From the NCBI GenBank assembly GCA_017624915.1, contig JAGAMC010000049.1, positions 1 to 64,000 of the forward strand: a DNA stretch of 64,000 nt, written 5' to 3'. This document shows, piece after piece, positions 41,121 through 50,313 of this stretch. The first letter of the stretch is position 1. Every line of letters starts with the position of its first letter. A program made the translations under genes and the position numbers. The DNA is from Oscillospiraceae bacterium. GTDB lineage: Bacteria; Bacillota; Clostridia; Oscillospirales; Oscillospiraceae. The notes below the pieces were generated by a model. It worked only from the letters and a program-made list of their open reading frames with translations, did no database searches and was not told the DNA's origin.

Positions 41121-41463
41121 ATTGTGCCATCCCCTCTAAAATGAATCTTTAAACACATTATATAGTGGTATGCCCGGAGTTTAAAGAGGAACATATCGCG
41201 AAAAATGACAGGAAATCTGTCCTTTCGACAGTCTTTTTAAAGTGGGAGGGCGAGGAAAGGGCGAAACAGTCGAATCATCTGCGGAAGGAAATATTTTTTA
41301 CGTTTACATAAATAAAATAGAGAAAAACAGGTGGTTTTTGAAATCAAAAACAGGAAAAAGAGTTGAGCTGTTTTTTTGTGGAAAACTATTCTATTTGCCT
41401 GCCGGATTTGATATAATAACAAACAGTATATTTTGGGTTTTTGTACCCTTTGGAGGGAGCAGT
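41121..41463. other. 343-bp AT-rich intergenic region upstream of murB
   Basis: Contains the presumed promoter of the minus-strand DUF6514 gene, a small hairpin GACAG-AAAT-CTGTC (about 41208-41222), a short inverted repeat GTTTTTGA/TCAAAAAC (41335-41352) and, at 41409-41417, an extended -10 (TGATATAAT) likely serving murB. No additional gene is apparent; the low GC contrasts with both flanks. Confidence 0.5.
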
Positions 41464-42366
41464 ATGAAACTGCCTTCATCTTTGTATGAACAGCTGACCC
41501 GGGCGTGCCCCGGGCTTGAACTGAGGCGGGATGAGCCGATGAGCCGCCACACCTCGTTTCACATCGGCGGACCGGCTGCGCTGATGGCGCTGCCTGCCTG
41601 CGAGGAAGAGGCAGTGACCGCTGTGCGCACAGCCGCCGCCTGCGGCGTCCGGCCATTCTTTATGGGAAACGGATCGAACCTGCTGGTGCCGGACAGGGGC
41701 GTGGACCGCTTTGTGATCAAAACGTCCAATCTGCGCCGGTGCCGTGCGCAGGGGAATGCGATCGATGCGCACAGCGGCATCACCCTTGCCCGACTGGCTG
41801 TATTCGCCCGGGAGCAGGGGCTTACCGGCCTTGAATTTGCGCACGGGATCCCCGGGACGCTGGGAGGCGCTGTTACCATGAATGCCGGCGCCTACGGCGG
41901 TGAGATGGCGCAGGTGATCCGCGAGGTGACCTGCCTGCTGCCTGACGGCACGGTAGAGACGGTTCGCAACTTTGATTTTGGTTACCGGCACAGTGCCTTT
42001 TCCGGTGGAGAGCGGCTGATCCTCTGTGCTAAAATGGAACTTGTTCCCGGTGACCCCGCGCAGATCGGCGCGCGCATGGATGAGCTTGCCCGTCAGCGGC
42101 AGGAGAAACAGCCTCTTGAATATCCCAGCGCGGGCAGTATGTTCAAGCGGCCTGTGGGTCACTTTGCGGCGGCTCTGATCGACCAGTGCGGCCTGAAGGG
42201 GCTGACGGTGGGCGGTGCCCAGGTATCGGAAAAGCACGCGGGCTTTGTCGTTAACCGCGGGGAGGCCACCTGTTCTGATGTGCTTGAACTGGTGGAACAG
42301 GTAAAGCGGCGGGTGCTGGAGCAGACCGGTGTACCTCTCGAGATGGAGGTAAAGGTTCTGGATTGA
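41464..42366 (+). CDS. murB: UDP-N-acetylenolpyruvoylglucosamine reductase
   Basis: 300 aa from ATG 41464 (GGAGGGAG Shine-Dalgarno); the frame is open further upstream but those bases are AT-rich leader. FAD-binding motifs GNGSNLLV (about 69-76) and GIPGTLGGAVTMNAGAYGG (about 120-138), SAGSMFKRP with the catalytic Ser and a C-terminal Glu (MEVKVL). Type IIb-like MurB without the extra C-terminal lobe. NADPH-dependent step to UDP-MurNAc. Heads the rapZ-yvcK-whiA cluster. Confidence 0.96.
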   Translation: MKLPSSLYEQLTRACPGLELRRDEPMSRHTSFHIGGPAALMALPACEEEAVTAVRTAAACGVRPFFMGNGSNLLVPDRGVDRFVIKTSNLRRCRAQGNAIDAHSGITLARLAVFAREQGLTGLEFAHGIPGTLGGAVTMNAGAYGGEMAQVIREVTCLLPDGTVETVRNFDFGYRHSAFSGGERLILCAKMELVPGDPAQIGARMDELARQRQEKQPLEYPSAGSMFKRPVGHFAAALIDQCGLKGLTVGGAQVSEKHAGFVVNRGEATCSDVLELVEQVKRRVLEQTGVPLEMEVKVLD

Positions 42367-42409
42367 CCCATGCTGACAGAGAGAACCTTGTTTACAAAGG
42401 ATGATAGGA

Positions 42410-43273
42410 ATGGAATTTGTGATCATTTCCGGCATGTCCGGTGCCGGTAAGAGCCAGGCGGCCTCTTTCATGGAGGACATGGGCTTTTTCTGCGTGGATA
42501 ATCTGCCCGTGCCCCTGATCCCCAAGTTTGCTGAACTGGGTATGGACGGGGCCAGTGAATATAAGCGCATGGTGCTGGTCACCGATGTGCGGGCGGGGGC
42601 AGCCTTTGACAGTCTGCTTCCCGTTCTGGATGAGCTGGGTGAGATGCAGTGTCCGTACCGTATACTTTTTATGGATGCCGCGGATGACACCATCATCAAG
42701 CGGTATAAGGAGAGCCGTCGCAGCCATCCCCTGTCCGATGAAAACAACAGTCTGGAACAGGCCATTGCCGCTGAGCGCAGGATGCTGCTCGGTATGCGCC
42801 GGCGAGCCGAGCATGTGATCGATACCACCGACCTTCCCACAGCTAAGCTGAAGGATGAGCTGCACCGCATCTTCCAAAGCGGACGCGCTGCCGCGGAAAA
42901 TATGAAGGTCAATGTGACCTCCTTCGGCTTCAAACACGGACTGCCCCGTGCGGCGGATCTGGTCTTTGACGTGCGCTTTCTGCCAAATCCCTATTACGTA
43001 CAGGAACTTCGGCACCTGACGGGACTTGACAAGGGGGTGCGCGATTATGTGTATGAAGACGGACAGGCGCAGCAGTTCCTCAAGCGCCTGCAGGATCTTT
43101 TGGAGTACCTGCTGCCCCGCTATGTAGAGGAGGGCAAGACCGCTCTTTTCATTGCGGTAGGCTGTACCGGCGGCCATCACCGCTCGGTGGCCATTGCCCG
43201 GGATCTTGCCCTGTTTATCGAACAGCTTGGATATGCGGTGACGGAAGATCATCGCGATCTGTCACGAAAATGA
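42410..43273 (+). CDS. rapZ: RapZ/YvcJ-family nucleotide-binding protein
   Basis: 287 aa from ATG 42410 (AAAGG at suitable spacing; ATG 42401 sits right on the RBS). Walker A GMSGAGKS (about 7-14), DFLD-like MDAADDT, RRSHPL, VTSFGFKHGLP and the C-terminal GCTGGHHRSVAIA phosphate-binding motif. In B. subtilis YvcJ hydrolyses GTP and affects competence; in E. coli RapZ controls GlmZ RNA. Conserved order with yvcK and whiA. Confidence 0.95.
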   Translation: MEFVIISGMSGAGKSQAASFMEDMGFFCVDNLPVPLIPKFAELGMDGASEYKRMVLVTDVRAGAAFDSLLPVLDELGEMQCPYRILFMDAADDTIIKRYKESRRSHPLSDENNSLEQAIAAERRMLLGMRRRAEHVIDTTDLPTAKLKDELHRIFQSGRAAAENMKVNVTSFGFKHGLPRAADLVFDVRFLPNPYYVQELRHLTGLDKGVRDYVYEDGQAQQFLKRLQDLLEYLLPRYVEEGKTALFIAVGCTGGHHRSVAIARDLALFIEQLGYAVTEDHRDLSRK

Positions 43274-43297
43274 CTTGTTTTTCTGTGGAGGGATCAG

Positions 43298-44305
43298 ATG
43301 AGTGCAGTACCGCGGGCCCGTGGACTGAGGGAGAATGGCCCTAAAATCGTTGTGATCGGCGGCGGAACGGGTCTTTCCACCATGCTCAGAGGGCTTAAAA
43401 CCTATACAAAGAATCTCACCGCCGTTGTTACCGTTGCGGATGACGGAGGCGGTTCCGGCGTCCTGCGCCGGGAGATGGGTATGCTGCCCCCCGGTGACAT
43501 CCGGCACTGTATGCAGTCCCTTGCCAATGTGGAGCCCATTATGGAGCAGCTGCTGAGCTACCGGTTTACGGACGGCTCCCTGTCCGGGCAGTCATTTGGC
43601 AATCTGCTGCTGGCTGCCCTCAACGGTATCACCGGATCCTTTGAGCAGGCTGTGGAGCAGATGAGCCACGTGCTTGCCATTACCGGACGGGTGGTTCCCG
43701 TCACCGGCACAGATGTACAGCTGGAAGCTGTATTTGAAAACGGAAGCCGGGTGGTGGGGGAGTCCAGGATATTTTCCTTTAAAAAAGAACAGGACTGCCG
43801 CATTTCTTATGTGCGCCTGATCCCCGAGCGGCCAAAGGCTCTGCCCGCTGCCCTGCAGGCCATCCGGGAGGCCGACCTTGTGATCCTTGGCCCGGGCAGT
43901 CTCTATACCAGCATTATTCCAAATCTGCTGGTGGACGGCGTGGTGGACGAGATCTGCAGCAGCAAGGCATTGAAGCTGTACATCTGCAATATCATGACCC
44001 AGGAAGGGGAGACGGAGGGGTATACCGCCGCCGACCATGTGTCCGCGCTGCTGGAGCACGGCACGCAGGGGCTGATCGATGTGTGTCTTGCAAACAGTCA
44101 GCAGGTTCCTGCGCAGCTTCTGGACCGATATCGTCAGGAGGACGCGGCACCCCTTGTGGTGGACCGGGAACGCTTTGACGGGTTGGGGCTGGAGCTGGTC
44201 GAGATGCCGGTGGCCTCCCAGACGTCTGATTATGCCCGGCACAGTCCGGACCGCCTTGCCCGGGCGGTGATGTCCATCTATCGACAGCGGACAAGGCGCA
44301 GCTGA
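43298..44305 (+). CDS. yvcK: YvcK/CofD-like protein (gluconeogenesis factor)
   Basis: 335 aa. Begins with basic residues and then VVIGGGTGLSTMLRGLK (about 15-31), VTVADDGGGSGVLRRE and PPGDIRHCM; CofD-like fold. YvcK binds UDP-GlcNAc and is needed for growth on gluconeogenic carbon and for cell-wall homeostasis. Middle gene of the rapZ-yvcK-whiA trio. A putative UDP-sugar regulator close to murB is functionally sensible. Confidence 0.95.
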   Translation: MSAVPRARGLRENGPKIVVIGGGTGLSTMLRGLKTYTKNLTAVVTVADDGGGSGVLRREMGMLPPGDIRHCMQSLANVEPIMEQLLSYRFTDGSLSGQSFGNLLLAALNGITGSFEQAVEQMSHVLAITGRVVPVTGTDVQLEAVFENGSRVVGESRIFSFKKEQDCRISYVRLIPERPKALPAALQAIREADLVILGPGSLYTSIIPNLLVDGVVDEICSSKALKLYICNIMTQEGETEGYTAADHVSALLEHGTQGLIDVCLANSQQVPAQLLDRYRQEDAAPLVVDRERFDGLGLELVEMPVASQTSDYARHSPDRLARAVMSIYRQRTRRS

Positions 44306-44340
44306 CCGGAAGGTACTTTTTGAGAGTTAGGATGAAGAAT

Positions 44341-45246
44341 ATGTCCTTTGCAGCCCAAGTGAAAACAGAACTTTGCCGCACCGGGCTCAGCCGCCGGTGC
44401 TGCGCACAGGCGGAGGCCTACGGTGTTTTGATGTTCTGCAATCAATTCAGCACAGGCGAGATCCGCATTATGACGGAGAACGACGCCTTTGTCAGCCGCC
44501 TGCCGATGCTGTTTAAAAAGGCCTTCAGGGTGGAGTTTGACCGCGTTCCCGACCCGGACGGCACCGGAAAGCGCGTGTTTTCCATCAGCAGCCCGGAAAA
44601 GCTGGGTGTGGTGCGGGAGGTGTACGGCATGGATGATAAGAGCATGCCCGCCCACCACATCAACTTTGCCGTGCTGGAGGAGTCCTGCTGCCGCCACAGC
44701 TTCCTGCGGGGCGCGTTTCTGGCAGGTGGGTCGGTGACCGACCCGGAAAAAAGCTATCATCTGGAGCTCGCCACATCCCATTATAATGTCAGCCGTGAGG
44801 CCCACGCCCTGATGCAGGAGTGTGGCTTTGCCCCCAAACAGGTCACCCGAAAGGCAAATTACATCGCATATTTTAAACAGAGCGAGGCTATTGAAGATTT
44901 CCTGACCGGTATCGGCGCGCCGCTGGCGGCCATGGAGATCATGAATGCAAAGGTGGAAAAGACCCTGCGGGGCAGCGTGAACCGTCGGGTAAACTGCGAC
45001 GCCGCCAACCTGGACAAGGCGGTGGAGGCGGCTCAGAGCCAGATCGAGGCCATCTACTCGCTGGAGCGCTCCGGTATGCTGGACAAGCTGCCGGACAAGC
45101 TGAAGGAGGCGGCCCGGCTGCGCCTTGCCCATCCGGAGGACACTTTGACCCAGCTGGCGGAGCAGTGCGATCCGCCTATCACAAAATCTGCCCTGAACCA
45201 CCGTCTGCGCAAGCTGGTGGAACTTGGACGGCGGGAAAAGGACTGA
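44341..45246 (+). CDS. whiA: WhiA-family DNA-binding regulator
   Basis: 301 aa from ATG 44341 (AGGATG just upstream; in-frame TTG 44320 and ATG 44332 are alternatives). N-terminal LAGLIDADG-like domain with SFAAQVKTELC and FLRGAFLAGGSVTDP, and a C-terminal HTH (LTQLAEQCDPPITKSALNHRL). WhiA influences cell division and sporulation genes in Actinobacteria and chromosome segregation in Bacillus. Third gene of the conserved cluster. Confidence 0.93.
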   Translation: MSFAAQVKTELCRTGLSRRCCAQAEAYGVLMFCNQFSTGEIRIMTENDAFVSRLPMLFKKAFRVEFDRVPDPDGTGKRVFSISSPEKLGVVREVYGMDDKSMPAHHINFAVLEESCCRHSFLRGAFLAGGSVTDPEKSYHLELATSHYNVSREAHALMQECGFAPKQVTRKANYIAYFKQSEAIEDFLTGIGAPLAAMEIMNAKVEKTLRGSVNRRVNCDAANLDKAVEAAQSQIEAIYSLERSGMLDKLPDKLKEAARLRLAHPEDTLTQLAEQCDPPITKSALNHRLRKLVELGRREKD

Positions 45247-45250
45247 CGGG

Positions 45251-45868
45251 ATGGCGTACATTTGTTATTTCGCTGCGGGACTTCTGAACGTCTACTGGCT
45301 GCTGGAGGGGGACGAGCTGTCCACCCGGACCCAGATGATCATCCCTGTTCTGGCGGTGGCTGTGGCGGGCGTGGGCTTGCTGTTTGCCGTGCGTGGCATG
45401 ACCACGGATTCCAGAACGGCCTATAGCCGCAGAGCCCTTTGGGTGCTGTTTATCTATTATCTGGCTATTTTGTCGGTGCTGCTGTTCTTCGGCGGTCTGT
45501 TCCATGTGGATCGGGCCTGGGGCAGTGCGGTCAATCTGGAGCCCTTTTACACCATTCGCCGGTTTCTGATCCACTACCGGCGCACCGGAAGTCTGGCCAG
45601 CTTGTCCAATCTGCTGGGCAACATCGTCATTCTGATTCCGCTGGGCATCCTTTTGCCCCTGATGTTCCGGCCTTTGCGCCGGTGTTGGGTGACCCTGCCC
45701 CTGATGGCGCTGTTTGCCGTGGGGGTGGAATATCTTCAGTGGTGCACCAGAGTTGGAATTGCGGATATCGACGATTCCATCCTGAATTTTGCCGGTGCGG
45801 CGGCGGGCTATGTGCTGACCCGCCTGTGCCAGATGGTTTATTTTCGTTTCAAAGGAGCAAAAAGATGA
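45251..45868 (+). CDS. VanZ-family membrane protein
   Basis: 205 aa from ATG 45251. Five or so transmembrane helices; VanZ hallmarks VNLEPFYTI, NLLGNIVILIPLGILLP and the D-x-D-D motif IADIDDSILNFAGAAAGY. VanZ-like proteins are linked to glycopeptide tolerance but most have unknown roles. Starts 4 nt after whiA and its stop overlaps the GNAT gene, so it is part of the run. Confidence 0.9.
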   Translation: MAYICYFAAGLLNVYWLLEGDELSTRTQMIIPVLAVAVAGVGLLFAVRGMTTDSRTAYSRRALWVLFIYYLAILSVLLFFGGLFHVDRAWGSAVNLEPFYTIRRFLIHYRRTGSLASLSNLLGNIVILIPLGILLPLMFRPLRRCWVTLPLMALFAVGVEYLQWCTRVGIADIDDSILNFAGAAAGYVLTRLCQMVYFRFKGAKR

Positions 45869-46356
45869 GCAAGCTGTCCTTTCGCATGGCCGTTCCCGGG
45901 GATGAGGAGATCATCCTGAACTTTATCCGCGCGCTGGCCGAGTACGAGCACATGTCCGATGAGGTGGTGGCCACGCCGGAGCTTTTGCGGGAATGGATCT
46001 TCGAGAAAAAGAAGGCGGAGGTGCTCTTTGCTCTGGACGAAGGCAGGGAAGTGGGCTTTGTCCTGTTTTTCCACAACTTTTCCACCTTTCTTGGACGGGC
46101 AGGCATCTATCTGGAGGACCTGTTCGTGCTGCCCGAATATCGTGGCAAGGGGTACGGTAAGGGCCTTTTAAAACAGCTGGCTTCCATCGCGGTAGAGCGC
46201 GGCTGCGGACGGCTGGAGTGGGCGTGCTTGGACTGGAACACCCCCTCCATCGACTTTTATACCAAGCGGATGAATGCCGTACCCATGGACGAATGGACGG
46301 TGTATCGTTTGACGGGAGACAGATTGATACAGGCGGCAAAGGAGGAAGCAACATGA
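45865..46356 (+). CDS. GNAT-family N-acetyltransferase
   Basis: 163 aa from ATG 45865 (4-nt overlap with VanZ). Acetyl-CoA motif A LEDLFVLPEYRGKGYGKGLL (about 81-100), preceded by AGIY, and a typical C-terminal YTKRMNAVPMDEW. Resembles the spermidine/thialysine acetyltransferase-like (SAT1-type) group, based on the D-W-N-x-P-S-I-D-F-Y pattern. Substrate unconfirmed. Confidence 0.92.
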   Translation: MSKLSFRMAVPGDEEIILNFIRALAEYEHMSDEVVATPELLREWIFEKKKAEVLFALDEGREVGFVLFFHNFSTFLGRAGIYLEDLFVLPEYRGKGYGKGLLKQLASIAVERGCGRLEWACLDWNTPSIDFYTKRMNAVPMDEWTVYRLTGDRLIQAAKEEAT

Positions 46357-46592
46357 AAAAAGCATTGAAAGAGACTGTGTGTATCATACTGAAGACCCTG
46401 CCGTGGCTGTGTGGATTTATGGCAGTCATGCTGGTGGTTTTACCCGATGTGCGCGCCTATGCGTTTGAAAATCCCCGGTACTTTGTGTCGGTGGTGCTCC
46501 GGACTCTGGCCATTTTGTATGGGCTGATGTTGGCTGCACAGCTGGTGCTGGTGTGGGTTCGGGCAGAAAAGAAAGAGGAGGATGCGTCATGA
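46353..46592 (+). CDS. small two-helix membrane protein
   Basis: 79 aa. Two hydrophobic segments (about residues 13-31 and 45-69), basic N-terminus and a charged tail AEKKEEDAS. Strong RBS AAGGAGG. Overlaps the GNAT stop and the next small gene (ATGA), giving a tightly coupled trio. No family recognised. Confidence 0.75.
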   Translation: MKKALKETVCIILKTLPWLCGFMAVMLVVLPDVRAYAFENPRYFVSVVLRTLAILYGLMLAAQLVLVWVRAEKKEEDAS

Positions 46593-46807
46593 TCGCACTT
46601 TTGATCCGTGCAGCGAAAAACGCCTTTGGTGTGTCTGTGGCCATCACCGCCGGCGGGACGCTGCTGCCCCGGCTGCTCCATCCGGAGCGCTACGCCGACG
46701 CGCCGGAGCTTCTGACCCATCTGTGGCAGAACTTCTATCCCGTATTTGTAGTTATCTTTGCCATCTGGGCCGCGTACTACATCATCATGTTCTGGAACAA
46801 GAAATAA
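46589..46807 (+). CDS. small membrane protein, unknown function
   Basis: 72 aa. A weakly hydrophobic N-terminal helix and one clear C-terminal helix (about 48-68, FVVIFAIWAAYYIIMF). RBS GAGGAGG. Coupled with the preceding small membrane gene and 19 nt before dnaE. The pair could form one membrane complex; role unknown. Confidence 0.7.
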   Translation: MIALLIRAAKNAFGVSVAITAGGTLLPRLLHPERYADAPELLTHLWQNFYPVFVVIFAIWAAYYIIMFWNKK

Positions 46808-46826
46808 AGAAAGTCAGGTGAGGGCA

Positions 46827-49800
46827 ATGTCATTTGTCCACTTACATCTGCATACGGAATACTCTTTGCTGGACGGAGCCTGCCGCATCCAGAAGCTGGT
46901 GGAGCGCGTCAAGGAGCTGGGTCAGACTGCGGTGGCCATTACAGACCACGGCGTGATGTACGGCGTGATCGACTTTTACCGGGCCTGCAAGGCGGCGGGG
47001 ATCAAACCCATTATCGGCTGTGAGGTCTATGTGGCCCCCCGCACCCGCTTTGACAAGGTCCATGAGTTCGATGCCGAGTCCCGGCACCTTGTGCTGCTGT
47101 GCCGCAACGAGGAGGGGTATCGCAACCTCTCCTACATGGTGTCCTGTGCCTTTACCGAGGGCTTTTATATCAAGCCCCGTATTGACATGGACCTTCTGCG
47201 TGCCCACAGCGGGGGACTGATCGCCTGCTCTGCCTGTCTGGGCGGCGAGATACCCAGACGCATTCTCAACGGCGACTACGAGGGGGCAAAGGCCCACGCC
47301 CTGGAGATGCGGGATATCTTTGGGGAAGACGGCTACTATCTGGAACTGCAGGACCATAATATCCCCTCCCAGCGGCAGGTAAATGCGGGTATCATCCGCC
47401 TGCACGAGGAGACCGGCATCCCCATCATCGCCACGAATGACGCCCACTATCTGACCAGAGAGGACGCGGAGACTCAGGACATCCTCATGTGCATTCAGAT
47501 GGGCAAGACAGTGGACGATCCCGGCCGCATGAAGTTCGAGACGGACGAGTTTTACGTCAAGAGCGAGCAGGAGATGCTTCAGCTGTTCCCACAGTATCCT
47601 CAGGCCATCGAGAATACGGCCAAAATCGCCCAGCTGTGCGATCTGGACTTCACCTTCGGCAAGTACCACCTGCCCGAATTCAAGCTTCCTGAGGGCTGGA
47701 GCGACGCGGCTGAATACTTCCGCTACCTGTGCCGCAAGGGCTTTGAGTGGCGCTATCCCAACGGGACCGAGGAGAACCGCAGACAGCTGGAGTACGAGAT
47801 GGGCGTCATCGAACAGATGGGCTTTGTGGACTACTTCCTGATCGTGTCCGATTTCATCGGCTACGCCAAAAACAGCGGTATCCCCGTAGGACCGGGCCGC
47901 GGCTCCGCCGCAGGTTCCATGGTGTCCTACTGTCTGAATATCACCGATATCGATCCGCTCAAGTACAGCCTGTATTTTGAACGCTTTCTCAACCCGGAAC
48001 GAGTTACCATGCCCGATATCGACATCGACTTCTGCATCCGCCGCCGTCAGGACGTGATCGACTACGTGTCCCGCAAGTATGGTGAGGACCATGTGGCCCA
48101 GATCGTGACCTTCGGCACCATGAAGGCCAAGGCCGCCATCCGGGACGTGGGCCGGGTGCTCAACCTGCCCTATGCGGAAGTGGACAATATCGCAAAACAG
48201 GTGCCCTTCTCCCTTGATATGACCCTTGACAAGGCCCTTTTGCTGTCTAAGCCCCTCAAGGACATGTACGACGAGAGCGAAGTGGTAAAAAAGCTGGTGG
48301 ATACCGCCCGCAAGCTGGAGGGTATGCCCCGCAATTCCTCCACCCACGCCGCCGGCGTGGTCATCACCCGCCGCCCGGTGTATGAGTATGTGCCTCTTGC
48401 CACCAACGACGATCTGGCCGTTACCCAGTACACCATGGTTACGCTGGAGGAGCTGGGCCTTTTGAAGATGGACTTTCTTGGCCTGCGCAACCTGACCATT
48501 CTGGATGATGCGGTGGAGATGGTGCGACGGAATCAGCCTGGCTTCCGTCTGGGTCAGATCCCCACCGACGACCCGGAAGTCTATAAAATGCTGTGCGAGG
48601 GCCGCACCAGCGGCGTGTTCCAGATGGAGTCTGCCGGCATGACCGGCGTGTGCGTGGGGCTCAAGCCCAAGAGCATCGAGGATATCACCGCTATCATCGC
48701 CCTGTACCGTCCCGGTCCCATGGATTCCATTCCCCGGTTCATCGCCTGTGCGCAGGACCCCAAGCTCATCAGCTACAAGCACCCTCTGCTGGAGCCCATC
48801 CTGTCCGTTACCTACGGCTGCATCGTATATCAGGAGCAGGTCATCGAGATCTTCCGCCGCCTTGCAGGCTATTCACTTGGACAGGCAGATATGGTGCGCC
48901 GGGCCATGTCCAAGAAGAAGGTCAAGGACATTGAACGGGAGAGAGGGGCCTTCCTCCACGGCGACCCGGAGCGGAATATCTCCGGCTGTGTGGCTCACGG
49001 TATCCCGGAAGCGGTGGCCCAGTCCATTTACGATGAGATCTATGACTTTGCAAGCTACGCCTTTAACAAGGCCCACGCTGTGTCCTATGCGGTGGTGGCC
49101 TACCAGACGGCGTGGTTCAAGTGCCATCACACCCGGGAGTATATGGCGGCCCTGCTCACCTCTGTACTGGATGATCAGGACAAGGTGGCCGAGTATATCG
49201 GCGAGTGTAAGAGCAGCGGAATCGAACTGCTGCCTCCCGATGTGAATGAATCGGGCACCACCTTTACCGTTTCGGGTGACAACATCCGCTTTGGTCTGGC
49301 GGCCGTAAAAGGTGTTGGGCGCGGCGTGGTTGATACGCTGCTGCAAGAGCGTGTAAAGGGCGGAAGCTTCACAGATTTTGTGGATTTCTGTCAGCGCATG
49401 TTCGGCCTTGATCTGAACCGCCGGGTGGTGGAGAACCTGATCAAGTGCGGCGCGTTTGACAGCATGGGCTATCGCAGGTCCCAGCTGCTGGCCGTCTTTG
49501 GCCAGGTGCTGGACGGGATCGCCGCCAGCCGCAAGCGCAATCTGGAGGGGCAGATGGATCTGTTTGGCATGGGGGAGGAGCTGGGTTCCCAGTCCGCGGT
49601 GACCATGCAGCTGCCCGACCTGCCTGAGTTTACCCCTCAGGAGCGCATGGCCATGGAGAAGGAGACCACAGGCCTCTACCTCAGCGGCCATCCCATGGAT
49701 CAGTACCGGGAGGCTGCCCGGCGCCGGGGTGCTGTCTCGGTAGGATCCATCCTTGCGGATTTTGCCGGCGAGGACGGTCCTGCCAGGTTCCGGGATGAAC

Positions 49801-50303
49801 AGAAGGTCACAGTGGCGGGAATTATTTCCCGTTACAAGACCAAAACTACCCGAAATAATACCCTTATGGCCTATGTGACCCTTGAGGACGACTCGGGGGC
49901 TATGGAGCTGCTGGTGTTCTCCCGCGTGCTCACGGAGAGCGGAAACTACATCCGGGAAAACAGTCCTGTACTGGTCACCGGAAAGATATCTGTCCGGGAT
50001 GAGAAGGAACCCCAGATCCTCTGTGACAGTCTGCGTCCCCTTGGCGATTTGGATGCGGAGATACAGGCGGCTGCGTCTGTGCCCGGCGTGCAGGGCAGCA
50101 AGCTCTATCTGAAGATACCCTGCCGGGAGGATGCGCGAATGAGAAAGATCAAGCTGATCCTGTCCATGTTCCCGGGGGACGGGCAGGCAATCCTGTATTT
50201 TGAAGACACGGGCAGGCGTTTTGGCACACCCTGTGTGATCCATCCGGCCCTTGTTGCAGAGATGCAGGAGCTGCTGGGTACTGACCGGGTGGTAGTCAAG
50301 TGA
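46827..50303 (+). CDS. dnaE: DNA polymerase III alpha subunit (DnaE)
   Basis: 1158 aa from ATG 46827. N-terminal PHP domain (SFVHLHLHTEYSLLDG), polymerase core with GPGRGSAAGS (about 360-369) and catalytic PDIDIDF (about 396-402), tandem helix-hairpin-helix region and an OB domain (about 990-1065). DnaE-type rather than PolC, so it is probably the lagging-strand or lesion-tolerant polymerase beside a PolC elsewhere. AGGTGAGG Shine-Dalgarno. cls follows after 10 nt. Confidence 0.97.
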   Translation: MSFVHLHLHTEYSLLDGACRIQKLVERVKELGQTAVAITDHGVMYGVIDFYRACKAAGIKPIIGCEVYVAPRTRFDKVHEFDAESRHLVLLCRNEEGYRNLSYMVSCAFTEGFYIKPRIDMDLLRAHSGGLIACSACLGGEIPRRILNGDYEGAKAHALEMRDIFGEDGYYLELQDHNIPSQRQVNAGIIRLHEETGIPIIATNDAHYLTREDAETQDILMCIQMGKTVDDPGRMKFETDEFYVKSEQEMLQLFPQYPQAIENTAKIAQLCDLDFTFGKYHLPEFKLPEGWSDAAEYFRYLCRKGFEWRYPNGTEENRRQLEYEMGVIEQMGFVDYFLIVSDFIGYAKNSGIPVGPGRGSAAGSMVSYCLNITDIDPLKYSLYFERFLNPERVTMPDIDIDFCIRRRQDVIDYVSRKYGEDHVAQIVTFGTMKAKAAIRDVGRVLNLPYAEVDNIAKQVPFSLDMTLDKALLLSKPLKDMYDESEVVKKLVDTARKLEGMPRNSSTHAAGVVITRRPVYEYVPLATNDDLAVTQYTMVTLEELGLLKMDFLGLRNLTILDDAVEMVRRNQPGFRLGQIPTDDPEVYKMLCEGRTSGVFQMESAGMTGVCVGLKPKSIEDITAIIALYRPGPMDSIPRFIACAQDPKLISYKHPLLEPILSVTYGCIVYQEQVIEIFRRLAGYSLGQADMVRRAMSKKKVKDIERERGAFLHGDPERNISGCVAHGIPEAVAQSIYDEIYDFASYAFNKAHAVSYAVVAYQTAWFKCHHTREYMAALLTSVLDDQDKVAEYIGECKSSGIELLPPDVNESGTTFTVSGDNIRFGLAAVKGVGRGVVDTLLQERVKGGSFTDFVDFCQRMFGLDLNRRVVENLIKCGAFDSMGYRRSQLLAVFGQVLDGIAASRKRNLEGQMDLFGMGEELGSQSAVTMQLPDLPEFTPQERMAMEKETTGLYLSGHPMDQYREAARRRGAVSVGSILADFAGEDGPARFRDEQKVTVAGIISRYKTKTTRNNTLMAYVTLEDDSGAMELLVFSRVLTESGNYIRENSPVLVTGKISVRDEKEPQILCDSLRPLGDLDAEIQAAASVPGVQGSKLYLKIPCREDARMRKIKLILSMFPGDGQAILYFEDTGRRFGTPCVIHPALVAEMQELLGTDRVVVK

Positions 50304-50313
50304 GGAGTGAAGG

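Noticed and set aside
41121..41463. Possible riboswitch or small RNA upstream of murB
   Set aside because: Only short A/T-rich inverted repeats and promoter elements are visible; no known motif recognised.
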